A DNA stretch of 37,645 nt. Source: an uncultured Alcaligenaceae bacterium (GTDB lineage Bacteria > Pseudomonadota > Gammaproteobacteria > Burkholderiales > Burkholderiaceae_B). The stretch is taken from the NCBI GenBank assembly GCA_937952975.1, contig CALFXX010000129.1, forward strand, positions 1-37,645. The letters run 5' to 3'. Shown here in pieces: positions 24,669 to 32,879 of this stretch. The stretch's first letter is position 1. Every line of letters begins with the position of its first letter. The notes under the pieces were generated by a model, which saw nothing but the letters and a program-made list of their open reading frames with translations, did no database searches and was not told the DNA's origin. Position numbers and translations under genes: made by a program.

Positions 24669-25760
24669 TTAATACGCGTATTTTTTTACCTGCACTTCGT
24701 CCCACTCAATCCCCGAGCCGGGCTCGTTGCGCAGTACCGCCTGACCCGCAACAATCTTCAGAGGATTTTGCAGGATTGGGTTCGCCCAGTCGACATACTC
24801 AAGCCAGTGCGCCGTGGGTGTCACACACATCAGGTGCGCACTGACCTCTGGAAACAAATGGGTCGACATCGGTAAGGCTGCAGCATCAGCGATTGCGGCG
24901 GCACGCAACCAGCCTGACACACCCCCAATACGCTCAAGGTCAGGCATCACATAATCACTTGCCTGTGCGGCAATCGCACGCGACATATCGCGTGAGCCCC
25001 AGTAGTTTTCGCCGATCTGCACCGGTGTTTTTAAAGCAGCCGCTACGCGTGCGCAGCCGGCATGATCGTCGGCCCGGACGGGCTCTTCGATCCAGGTCAA
25101 GCCCAAGTCATCCAAGGCGTGTCCACGGCGAATCGCCTCGGAAGGGTCTAAGCCTTGGTTGTAATCCGTCATGAGTCGGACGCCCGCAGGCAAAGCACTT
25201 TGCACGGCTTGAACAGCCGCGACATCATCGTTTAAATCGGCGTAACCCAAACGCAACTTCATGCCAGTAAAGCCGCCGGTCAATAGTTCGGTTGACTCGT
25301 GTGCCAAGGCCGCTAAATCAGCGCGCTGCCCAGTCAGCCCTAAACCACAACTGTTGTAGGCGGTCACCGGTTTGAGCTGCCCGCCTAACAGGCAGGCCAG
25401 CGGTTGTTGAGCTTGTATCGCCAGCGCGTCCCAAACCGCCATATCAATACCCGAGATGGCCATCCCGACCAAGCCGACGGCACCCAGTAGGGTAAAGCGC
25501 TGGTTCAGTAGACGTTCGATTTCAAAGGGCACCAACGGTTGCCCGACCAGCAAACTGGCCATATCTTCAAGCAGAGCCACCTGCGCCTTTAGCGCAAGTG
25601 GAGTGACTGCAAACAAATAACTGCGCCCGACCACCCCGTCAGAGGTTGTGAGGTCAAGCAGCACCATCGGGGCTTTACTGACGGCTCCGGTCGACGTTTG
25701 CAAAGGTCGCTTAATGGGCGCAAAGACTGCGCGTGCCGTCAGTGAGTGAATGGTCGTCAT
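24669..25760 (-). CDS. Mandelate-racemase-like enolase-superfamily enzyme (K166R-type)
   Basis: 363 residues, close in length and layout to Pseudomonas mandelate racemase, with a constant offset of +4. Metal ligands are Asp199 (TDYNQ), Glu225 (WIEEP) and Glu251 (GENYWG). The His-Asp dyad is Asp274 and His301 (STHLF), and Glu321 (AHWLE) is kept. Lys168 matches Lys164, but the position of the S-specific base Lys166 is Arg170 (GMKLRLG). So racemase chemistry is not assured; a one-base dehydratase or a different 2-hydroxy acid or amide substrate is plausible. It precedes a NIPSNAP gene upstream (28 bases). Confidence 0.85.
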   Translation of the reverse strand: MTTIHSLTARAVFAPIKRPLQTSTGAVSKAPMVLLDLTTSDGVVGRSYLFAVTPLALKAQVALLEDMASLLVGQPLVPFEIERLLNQRFTLLGAVGLVGMAISGIDMAVWDALAIQAQQPLACLLGGQLKPVTAYNSCGLGLTGQRADLAALAHESTELLTGGFTGMKLRLGYADLNDDVAAVQAVQSALPAGVRLMTDYNQGLDPSEAIRRGHALDDLGLTWIEEPVRADDHAGCARVAAALKTPVQIGENYWGSRDMSRAIAAQASDYVMPDLERIGGVSGWLRAAAIADAAALPMSTHLFPEVSAHLMCVTPTAHWLEYVDWANPILQNPLKIVAGQAVLRNEPGSGIEWDEVQVKKYAY

Positions 25761-25788
25761 AACTAGCCTCCGATGGCAATACAGCGCA

Positions 25789-26115
25789 TTACTTAAGGTT
25801 TGAGAACTCAGTCGGCTTCAAAATTGTGCGCGACACACCGGCCAGCAAGGGGCCGTCTTTTTCAGAGGCAGCACGAGCGGCCAGCCACTTTGGATCTGCC
25901 ATAAACGTCGCTGACGCGCGATCCCGGTGATTCATGTCGTCCCACTCGAGCATGTAATAAAAGTCGTTGGTATTCTCGCCAATATCGACTGTCCAGAAGC
26001 CCACTGGACGAAAATCGTGGGTTTTCCAGATTGGCACCGTGTGATTGGCAAAGCGTTCAATCAAGGCGGGCAATTTACCGGGCGCTGCGTGATAGACGCG
26101 AAGTTCATAAATCAT
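25789..26115 (-). CDS. NIPSNAP-family protein
   Basis: 108 residues with a dimeric alpha-beta-barrel pattern: MIYELRVYHAAPGKLPALIERF, VGFWTVDIGENTNDFYYMLEWDDMNHRDRASATFMADPKW are typical of bacterial NIPSNAP proteins. Function unknown; such genes often sit with aromatic or organic-acid catabolic enzymes. It is first in a two-gene leftward unit with the racemase-like gene and diverges from the FKBP gene. Confidence 0.85.
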   Translation of the reverse strand: MIYELRVYHAAPGKLPALIERFANHTVPIWKTHDFRPVGFWTVDIGENTNDFYYMLEWDDMNHRDRASATFMADPKWLAARAASEKDGPLLAGVSRTILKPTEFSNLK

Positions 26116-26227
26116 GGGGTTGTCTCCTGACAGTATGTATTTTTATTGATGCGTTTTGATGAGAACTGAGCCCCGATCATAACCAGAACTGCCGTCTCAT
26201 GAACAAGAATATACTATTAGGCTGAGC

Positions 26228-26256
26228 TTGGGTCTGTCACCCAGTCCGTATATAAA
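26228..26256 (+). promoter_or_regulatory. Candidate promoter of the FKBP gene
   Basis: TTGGGT (26228-26233) and TATAAA (26251-26256) are separated by 17 bases, so transcription would begin near 26263, very close to the GTG at 26269; the leader would be almost absent, although AAAGGT lies in the -10 to start region. Confidence 0.4.
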
Positions 26257-26268
26257 AGGTAACCGAAA

Positions 26269-26616
26269 GTGACTGAATTAAAAAAAATTGATACCACCCT
26301 GGGTACCGGCGCAGAAGCAACGCCCGGCCAACACGTCTCTGTGCATTACACCGGCTGGCTGTTCGATGCTGCCGCTGCAGAGCAAAAAGGCGCAAAATTT
26401 GACAGCTCGCTCGACCGCGGTCAATTGTTTGACTTCCCGCTTGGTGCTGGTCATGTGATCAAAGGCTGGGATGAGGGCGTCGCGGGGATGAAGGTCGGTG
26501 GCAAACGCACACTGATTATCCCATCTGAGATGGGCTATGGCGCACGCGGTGCTGGTGGCGTGATCCCACCCAACGCAACCTTAGTGTTTGATGTCGAGCT
26601 GCATGGCGTCGAGTAA
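26269..26616 (+). CDS. FKBP-type peptidyl-prolyl cis-trans isomerase
   Basis: 115 residues, one FKBP domain: VHYTGWLFD, GAKFDSSLDRGQLFDFPLGAGHVIKGWDEGV, GGKRTLIIPSEMGYGARGAG and IPPNATLVFDVEL. It helps proline isomerisation in protein folding; with no signal peptide it is cytoplasmic. GTG start at 26269 behind AAAGGTAACC. The gene ends at a hairpin terminator. Confidence 0.94.
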   Translation: MTELKKIDTTLGTGAEATPGQHVSVHYTGWLFDAAAAEQKGAKFDSSLDRGQLFDFPLGAGHVIKGWDEGVAGMKVGGKRTLIIPSEMGYGARGAGGVIPPNATLVFDVELHGVE

Positions 26617-26622
26617 CGCGCA

Positions 26623-26662
26623 ATAGCCTGCCACTCGGTGGGCTATCTCGTTCGTGTTTTTT
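26623..26662 (+). terminator. Terminator after the FKBP gene
   Basis: ATAGC (26623-26627) pairs with GCTAT (26642-26646) and CCAC (26631-26634) with GTGG (26638-26641) around loop TCG; a run of six T starts ten bases later. Confidence 0.6.
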
Positions 26663-26774
26663 ATATTAAATTCGAGCAGAGCCTGAAAGAAACACACGGA
26701 CGACTCTTCATGCAAACGATCATCTTTTACAAACCCATGACTGATCGCCACAGCTGCGGGTTTGGGCGGGCGTC

Positions 26775-27731
26775 ATGGTGAAACAATGGCTCATCTGCTT
26801 GGCACTCTTTGTTTGTCAGGCGATGGCACAAGCACAGCCCTCGGTCGTACGTTTGATGGTTGGGTTTCCGGCGGGTGGCGGCACTGACGCGATTGCCCGC
26901 GTGTTAGCCGAACAGCTCAGCCCTGCCTTGGGGGCCACAGTCATTATCGAAAACAAAGCTGGCGCTGGCGGACAAATTGCCGCTCAAGCCTTAAAGACCG
27001 CACCTAAGGATGGTTCAGTACTATTTTTATCGCACGACCACACTATTTCAATTTTGCCTCTGGTACTTAAGAACCCAGGTTTTCATCCTCAAGAAGATTT
27101 CACTCCCGTTGCAGGCTTTGCCTCATTTGCCAATGGCCTGGCGGTTTCGCCCGGAACTCCAGCAACCTCGTATGCTCAATATCTTGATTGGATTCGCTCG
27201 CAAGGCCATGAAAAGCTCGCCGTTGGAATTCCAGCCCCAGCTTCGGTGCCAGAGTTTTTAGTCAAAGTGCTCGCCGTGCAGGCTAAGCTAGACTTGCAGA
27301 CAGTACCTTATCGCGGTAGCGCCCCGATGCTCGTTGACATGCTTGGCAACCAAATACCAGCAGGCGTAGCCTCGGTGCCAGACTTTATTGAATTCATTAA
27401 AGCCGGTAAGGTACAAATGTTGGCGGTGATGGGCAAGCAGCGGCAAACCTTATTGCCCGCGGTACCAACCCTTAGCGAACTCGGCCTGACGGGTTTTGAT
27501 GACCTACCCTATTACGGCATGTTTGCCCCAGCGGGTACGCCGCAAAAAGTGCTTGAGCGCTATGCCACAGCGGTCGAAAAAGTATTACAACAATCAAACG
27601 TTCTTGAGCGCCTGCAAAGCTTAGGGCTGACGGTCGAGTTCATGCCTCCAGCCTCGCTCGCTACGCGCGAGCGTGACTACTCTCAAAATTGGGCACGCTT
27701 GATTCAAAGCAGTGGCTTCGTCCCGCAGTAA
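26775..27731 (+). CDS. Bug/TctC-family receptor 5
   Basis: 318 residues, the shortest of the six. A short signal peptide ends near residue 20 (QAMAQA). GGGTD is at 34-38. The middle of the protein is unlike the others (VLFLSHDHTISILPLVLKNP and a YAQYLDWIRSQG insert), and YYGMFAPAGTPQK replaces the usual GVIAP block. It is alone in its transcription unit. Confidence 0.9.
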   Translation: MVKQWLICLALFVCQAMAQAQPSVVRLMVGFPAGGGTDAIARVLAEQLSPALGATVIIENKAGAGGQIAAQALKTAPKDGSVLFLSHDHTISILPLVLKNPGFHPQEDFTPVAGFASFANGLAVSPGTPATSYAQYLDWIRSQGHEKLAVGIPAPASVPEFLVKVLAVQAKLDLQTVPYRGSAPMLVDMLGNQIPAGVASVPDFIEFIKAGKVQMLAVMGKQRQTLLPAVPTLSELGLTGFDDLPYYGMFAPAGTPQKVLERYATAVEKVLQQSNVLERLQSLGLTVEFMPPASLATRERDYSQNWARLIQSSGFVPQ

Positions 27732-27798
27732 TATGCTTCGAATATGATCTGATCAAGCGCCCCGCCTTTGCACCATATGCCCTACTTCACCCTCTCAC

Positions 27799-29286
27799 AT
27801 GCCAAAGCCTGCACTAGCCCTTCGCGTTAACCGGCAGCTGATACGCGCAATCGGCGACACGCTTGATGGCGTAAAAACAGCGATGTGCGTTTTTGACGAG
27901 CAAGATCGGACTGTCTTCTGGAACCGTTCTTTTTTAAATGTGTTTCCTGAGCATGTAGGCAAAGTGTTCGAGGGCGAGCCTTATCGCGAAAATTTACGCC
28001 GGTTTTACCTCGCTCGCTTAAGCCCCGCTGATCTGCCCAATATTGAGCAATTCATTTCGATGGGCATTGACCGGCATCACTCACAGATGCGCCCCTACAG
28101 CTTTGATCACCGCGATCAGCGTGTGCATGTGTCGTCATTGCCGCTGCCCAATGGTCAACGTCTTCGCGTCTGGAATTCAGAAAGACTTGCGCGCAGCGAA
28201 CCGCTTATCCAGGCACCACAAACAACCGCAGCGATCTCTGACGAAACCGCCAAACTACTTGATCGACTGCCCGACGGCGTCATGATCTGCGATCAGGGTG
28301 GCATGCTGAAATGGGTCAATCAGGCCTTCGTTGACATGTATGGTTGCCACGATAAACAAGTCTGCCTGAATCACTCATTTTTTCACGTGTATGACCAAGC
28401 CTGGCAACAAGAGCAAAACCTTGACGCACAAGCTACCAAAAAAACACGTATTGATTTGACCGAGCAGTTGAATTTTTCGGGCACGCCCTTTGACATTACC
28501 TTACCCGGTCAGCGTACGGTACGCATCATTACTCAAAAAGCAGTACACCAAGATACTGTATACACACATGTCGATGTGTCAGAGCTTGAATTGCAAAAAG
28601 CCCTGTTATTGCAATCGCAAGCGCAATTGCTCGAGCTTGCGAATCAAAGAACGCTCTATCTCGAAGAGCAAATGCTGTCGACGCTCAATGCCATTGCACT
28701 CGCTCGCGACAATGAAACCGGCCAGCATATTCTGCGCACGCAGCGTTACGTCAAAACGATTGCCTTGCGGCTTCGCGCAATGGGTCATTATCTTGACGAA
28801 TTAAGCGATGCTGACATCGACACCATGTTTAAAGCAGCGCCACTGCACGACATTGGCAAAGTCGGTATCCCAGATAATATTTTGTTAAAGCCCGGGCGCT
28901 TAACCGAGGATGAGTGGATGGTCATGAAGACCCATGCCATTATTGGCGAAAACACACTTGCCGCAACCAAGCATGAAAAAGAACATAGCCACCTTTTGAC
29001 GGTCGCCCAACATATCGCCGGCGGACACCATGAATACTGGAATGGCGAAGGCTACCCTAGAGGGTTGAGCGGGTTAGAGATCCCCTTAGAAGCTCGCATC
29101 ATGGCGCTCGCAGATGTCTATGACGCCTTAGTTTCAGAACGAGTCTACAAGAAGCACTGGACGCACGAGAATGCCGTTCAGTTCATCACCGAAAAAAAGG
29201 GAATCCAATTCGACCCGCTCGTGGTTGAGGCCTTTTTGTGTGAAACAAATGCCTTTAATGAGATCGCCGAGGCGTTCAAAGACTAA
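27799..29286 (+). CDS. PAS-PAS-HD-GYP cyclic-di-GMP phosphodiesterase
   Basis: 495 residues in the cytoplasm, no membrane segments. Two PAS-like domains, about 15-130 (AMCVFDEQDRTVFWNRSFLNVFP) and 150-265 (LPDGVMICDQGGMLKWVNQAFVDMYG), are followed by a coiled-coil-like linker (262-295) and an HD-GYP domain (290-490). The HD pair is His350-Asp351 (LHDIGK) and the GYP triad is intact (NGEGYPRGLSG, 418-420), so cyclic-di-GMP hydrolysis is expected. The PAS domains would sense a ligand or redox signal. It ends five bases from the converging YchJ gene. Confidence 0.93.
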   Translation: MPKPALALRVNRQLIRAIGDTLDGVKTAMCVFDEQDRTVFWNRSFLNVFPEHVGKVFEGEPYRENLRRFYLARLSPADLPNIEQFISMGIDRHHSQMRPYSFDHRDQRVHVSSLPLPNGQRLRVWNSERLARSEPLIQAPQTTAAISDETAKLLDRLPDGVMICDQGGMLKWVNQAFVDMYGCHDKQVCLNHSFFHVYDQAWQQEQNLDAQATKKTRIDLTEQLNFSGTPFDITLPGQRTVRIITQKAVHQDTVYTHVDVSELELQKALLLQSQAQLLELANQRTLYLEEQMLSTLNAIALARDNETGQHILRTQRYVKTIALRLRAMGHYLDELSDADIDTMFKAAPLHDIGKVGIPDNILLKPGRLTEDEWMVMKTHAIIGENTLAATKHEKEHSHLLTVAQHIAGGHHEYWNGEGYPRGLSGLEIPLEARIMALADVYDALVSERVYKKHWTHENAVQFITEKKGIQFDPLVVEAFLCETNAFNEIAEAFKD

Positions 29287-29291
29287 ACGCT

Positions 29292-29696
29292 TTAGCGCAG
29301 GGTGCCATCCACATAAAACCAGCGTCCCGCATCCTTTATAAAACGACTCAATTCATGCAGCCGTGTTGGGACGCCTTTTAAGCGACTACGCGCAACAAAC
29401 TCGACTTCGGCTTGAGCAGGCCCTGTCATTCGATGTGATTTCACCTCAAGGCCCAGCCACTTGACGTCTGGCTCAAAGCTCAGCTCTGCAGGGCGCTGAC
29501 CCTTGGCCCACGTTTGTTGAAGGTACGTACCACGCTCGAGTACAAACGCACTGTACCGAGAACGCATCAGGCTCTCAGCATCTGGGGCTGGTGTGGTGTC
29601 AAAGTGGTCAAGATAACGGCCACAACACTGGCCAAACAGCGCAATTTTATTTTGATTTGTACGACCGCAAAAACAGGGTTGACGATTTAGTTGCAT
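29292..29696 (-). CDS. YchJ-family (UPF0225) protein
   Basis: 134 residues from ATG 29696. PCFCGR and QCCGRYLD form a zinc-binding SEC-C-like cysteine motif (Cys8, Cys10, Cys24, Cys25); MRSRYSAFVLERGTYLQQTWAKGQRP and KWLGLEVKSH are the NTF2-like YchJ core. A TTG frame 33 bases upstream is open, but ATG 29696 has AAAGG in front and matches the family N-terminus. Function unknown. It follows the aminotransferase after 57 bases and may share its transcript. Confidence 0.87.
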   Translation of the reverse strand: MQLNRQPCFCGRTNQNKIALFGQCCGRYLDHFDTTPAPDAESLMRSRYSAFVLERGTYLQQTWAKGQRPAELSFEPDVKWLGLEVKSHRMTGPAQAEVEFVARSRLKGVPTRLHELSRFIKDAGRWFYVDGTLR

Positions 29697-29753
29697 CCAA
29701 TGACCTTTGCGCGTTTGAATCGTTGCCAACTCTCACTGAGCGTTGCAGAACGC

Positions 29754-30950
29754 TCAACAATGCGCTGACGTGTACCAGTCTTTGACCGCAGTCACATAGC
29801 GTTCAACGCCTTGCTCGACGCTGGCGGCCTCAAGAGCCCCATACGACAAACGCTGATAGTTCGCCTGCTGAGTATCCAGTAGGCCGAACGTAAAGCCAGG
29901 CACCGACACGACCTGATGTCGTTGCGCCATCGTTCGATTAAACACCAAGGGATCGAGGCCTGAAGCCAGAGCCGGCAACTTAAGAAAGACATAAAAAGCC
30001 CCCTGCGTCTGCGGAAATTGCACCAGTTCGCCTAAGCCTTCAAGGCGTTGATACACATTTTTTCGTACCGCAGCGAGTGCATCGATTTTAGGTTGCACCC
30101 AGGCGCGACCATATTTCAGTACCTCAAGTGCCAGCATTTGCGACACAACAGGCGCACAAATAAGATTTGTATCTTGGACCTTATTCATCGCCTCAAGCAA
30201 GTCTGCCGGAAACACAACATAGCCGATTCGCCAACTTGCCATGCCGTAATTTTTTGACATCGAATAAAACGAAATAGTGTGTCGATGTGCCCCAGGTAAC
30301 GACGCAGGTGAAAAGTGCTCTACCCCATCGTAGGTAAAGTATTCATACGCCTCATCACTGAAGTGATAAATATTTTTTTCAGCGCACAAAGTATTGACGG
30401 CAGTGAGCGACTCTTTTGAATACACCGCACCCGTTGGATTATTAGGCGAAACCGTCACAATTGCTCGAGTGCGTGGCGTCACAGCCGCAGCAAGTGCTTC
30501 AACGTTCAAGCTCCAATCATCATTCACAGGTACCGGAACCGGGACGCAGCCAACCATCCGGATAGCCATTTCTTGATTGAAGTAATACGGTGTTGGCAAA
30601 ATAAACTCGTCGCCTGGATCACCCACAGCCAACAGGCAATTCAAAAAGGCCATATTGCTGCCGGCAGTCACCATCACAACCGAATCTGATCCGCAGTGAA
30701 TATTGTTTTCGTCAGCCAACTTTTGAGTCAGGGCATCGATCAAGGCCGGATGGCCAATAATCGCCTGATATTTATTGAGCCCTAAATCACTCATCAACCC
30801 AGGCAACGCCGCAATAGCCTGAGCAGGCGGCCCGTAATTCACCACGCCCTGCCCCAACGAAATGGTGCCCGGATTGTCGCGCACCAAAGCCGCAATCGCA
30901 GGCATCACGGGGATATCGACCGCAGCCATGCGGTGAGAAAAACGTTTCAT
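29754..30950 (-). CDS. Class I/II PLP-dependent aminotransferase
   Basis: 398 residues (fold type I). The PLP lysine is Lys233 in YSMSKNYGMASWRIGY; SPNNPTGAVY is the Asn-loop, SDEAYEYFTYDG the Asp-Tyr segment that binds PLP. Family members act on aspartate, aromatic or broad amino acids. ATG 30950 lies 5 bases after the branched-chain aminotransferase stop; a TTG at 30974, in frame and overlapping that gene, is the alternative start. Having two aminotransferases of different fold in one operon suggests two amino groups, or two steps, in the pathway. Confidence 0.9.
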   Translation of the reverse strand: MKRFSHRMAAVDIPVMPAIAALVRDNPGTISLGQGVVNYGPPAQAIAALPGLMSDLGLNKYQAIIGHPALIDALTQKLADENNIHCGSDSVVMVTAGSNMAFLNCLLAVGDPGDEFILPTPYYFNQEMAIRMVGCVPVPVPVNDDWSLNVEALAAAVTPRTRAIVTVSPNNPTGAVYSKESLTAVNTLCAEKNIYHFSDEAYEYFTYDGVEHFSPASLPGAHRHTISFYSMSKNYGMASWRIGYVVFPADLLEAMNKVQDTNLICAPVVSQMLALEVLKYGRAWVQPKIDALAAVRKNVYQRLEGLGELVQFPQTQGAFYVFLKLPALASGLDPLVFNRTMAQRHQVVSVPGFTFGLLDTQQANYQRLSYGALEAASVEQGVERYVTAVKDWYTSAHC

Positions 30951-30955
30951 CAGTT

Positions 30956-31867
30956 TTATACTTTTGTCAGCCAACCATGCGTATCTGGAATCAGACCGCG
31001 CACCGCGTCAAAATAAATTTTCTGCATTTTTTTTGTGATCGGCCCAATCGTGCCATCGCCCACAGGCAAACGATCAATCTTCACCACCGGAATAATTTCT
31101 TGTCCAGTACCACACAAAAAAGCTTCGTCTGCAAAATACAGCTCGCTGCGATCAACCTCGCGCTGAACAACGGCTTGCCCCGTTGCTTCTTCGTACAAGG
31201 TGATGATAGTGTCGCGGGTGACGCTTTCTAAAATATTGCTACCAATATTAGGCGTAATCAACTTTCCGTCTCTCACCATAAAGAAACACGCAATTGGCGC
31301 TTCAGAAACCTTGCCCGCAGGCGTTAGCATCAGTGCGCCATCATAGCCATCAGACTTGGCCTGAAGTTGAGTCAAACGTGCATTATGGTAATTGGCTGTC
31401 GCTTTAATGCGTGGTGGGCTCGCGTTGTCCGCTAAACGGCTCCAAGAGCTGACGCCCAGGCTCATGCCCGTATCGGCAAACTTGGGGCGCTCACGTGGTG
31501 AGGCTGCAGCGGTGTACCCCACTGGGCCGGTCTGTGCCATCAAGCCAAGCGCTTCGATATACACCAGCAAACGAATATACACATCGTCATCCGGCTCGTT
31601 CGCACGAATGAGTCCAGAGAGCGCCTCGCGCATTCCGTCTTCTGTCAAAGAGTGATCGAAACGCATGACCTTCATACCAAGAAGTAGGCGCTTAAAGTGT
31701 TCAGCGAATCTAAAAATCTTAAACTCGCCTGTGGTTGGGTTGCGATACGCACGCAAGCCTTCAAAGACTGCGGTGGCATAGGTCATCCCTAAGGACATTG
31801 GATGGACACTGGCTTGCTCGTAAGGTAGCAGCTTGTCATTTTGTAAAATAATTTTGGGTTGCCACAT
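30956..31867 (-). CDS. ilvE: Branched-chain-type aminotransferase (fold class IV)
   Basis: 303 residues. The PLP lysine is Lys155 (RIKATANYHNARL) and Glu189 (GKVSEAPI) binds PLP; SLGMTYATAVFEGLRAY and FLCGTGQEIIPVV are family blocks. IlvE-like enzymes transfer amino groups between branched amino acids and 2-oxoglutarate. Because it sits in a catabolic operon with hyuAB, it may not be the biosynthetic ilvE of the cell; the symbol denotes the family. It starts four bases after the Bug stop. Confidence 0.88.
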   Translation of the reverse strand: MWQPKIILQNDKLLPYEQASVHPMSLGMTYATAVFEGLRAYRNPTTGEFKIFRFAEHFKRLLLGMKVMRFDHSLTEDGMREALSGLIRANEPDDDVYIRLLVYIEALGLMAQTGPVGYTAAASPRERPKFADTGMSLGVSSWSRLADNASPPRIKATANYHNARLTQLQAKSDGYDGALMLTPAGKVSEAPIACFFMVRDGKLITPNIGSNILESVTRDTIITLYEEATGQAVVQREVDRSELYFADEAFLCGTGQEIIPVVKIDRLPVGDGTIGPITKKMQKIYFDAVRGLIPDTHGWLTKV

Positions 31868-31871
31868 CGTT

Positions 31872-32843
31872 CTAGTCCTTTTTTAGATTTAATTCTGGAA
31901 TCAACTTACCCATCTGCCGATATACGCCCGTCACCGACTCAGTGAATGCCGTATGGCCGAGATAAGCAGGCGTCCCTTTTAATTTATTGACTAACTCAAT
32001 AAACCCAGGCGTGTGTACCATATCAGCGGCCGCAGACTCCCATTCTTTAATCACCTCAGGTTCCATACCGGCTGGGCCAGCGAAACCATAAAAAATTGGT
32101 ACAGATATCGGAAAATTCAATTCTTTATACGTTGGGACTTGTGGGTACTCTGGGATTTTATCGGGACCGCTCTCGGCCAATAGTCGTATGGTGCCCGCCG
32201 CTGCATGAGGAGGAAACTCAGCGGCAACGAGCGCCTGAATCTGGCCCCCTAGCAACCCATTCATCGCATCAGCACCACCCTTATAAGGAACATACGTGGC
32301 CTGAATGCCTGCGGCCTTAAACGCGGCTTGCGTTGAGATGTGCGTGCCACCGTTGGTTGCCGCTGTTGACCAAAAAAGCTTATTAGGGTTGGCTTTTGCC
32401 CAAGTCATTAACTCTTGTATTGTCTTGAAGGGCGTATCGGCTTTGACAAACAAAGGCTGGGCACTCACGAGTGTTTGAAACAAGTAGGTGAAGTCTTTAC
32501 CTGGATCGTAATTGAGCGCTTGAAAATATGGAGCCACCGTAAACGGACTCGTCGTTGCTAAGGCAATCGTGTAGCCATCGGGTTTTGCACGCGCCAACAA
32601 GCTGGCAGCAATCGTGGCACCCGCACCGGGCTTGTTATCGATGACGACCGGCACTTTCCAGCGCTCACGCAGATAATCGGCCACCCAACGAGATGAAATA
32701 TCTCCTCCGCCACCCACAGCAAAGCCAACAATAATCGTGATAGGTTTTGTTGGAAACTTTTCAGTAGACTGCGCCAGACTTGGGGCAGTCGTTAAACACA
32801 ACAAAAGCAGGCTAGTGCACACCTTGACAAATAGTTTCAACAC
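31872..32843 (-). CDS. Bug/TctC-family receptor 6
   Basis: 323 residues; a signal peptide of about 25 residues ends PSLAQ. The ligand turn reads VGGGGD (43-48), Thr replaced by Gly. FYGFAGPAGMEPEVIKEW replaces the typical GVIAPAGTP. It sits between the TPP enzyme (36 bases upstream) and the aminotransferase (4 bases downstream), so it belongs to this operon and should bind its substrate. Confidence 0.92.
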   Translation of the reverse strand: MLKLFVKVCTSLLLLCLTTAPSLAQSTEKFPTKPITIIVGFAVGGGGDISSRWVADYLRERWKVPVVIDNKPGAGATIAASLLARAKPDGYTIALATTSPFTVAPYFQALNYDPGKDFTYLFQTLVSAQPLFVKADTPFKTIQELMTWAKANPNKLFWSTAATNGGTHISTQAAFKAAGIQATYVPYKGGADAMNGLLGGQIQALVAAEFPPHAAAGTIRLLAESGPDKIPEYPQVPTYKELNFPISVPIFYGFAGPAGMEPEVIKEWESAAADMVHTPGFIELVNKLKGTPAYLGHTAFTESVTGVYRQMGKLIPELNLKKD

Positions 32844-32879
32844 GATACACCCCTAAAGAATCAAGACTCGCGCGATACC

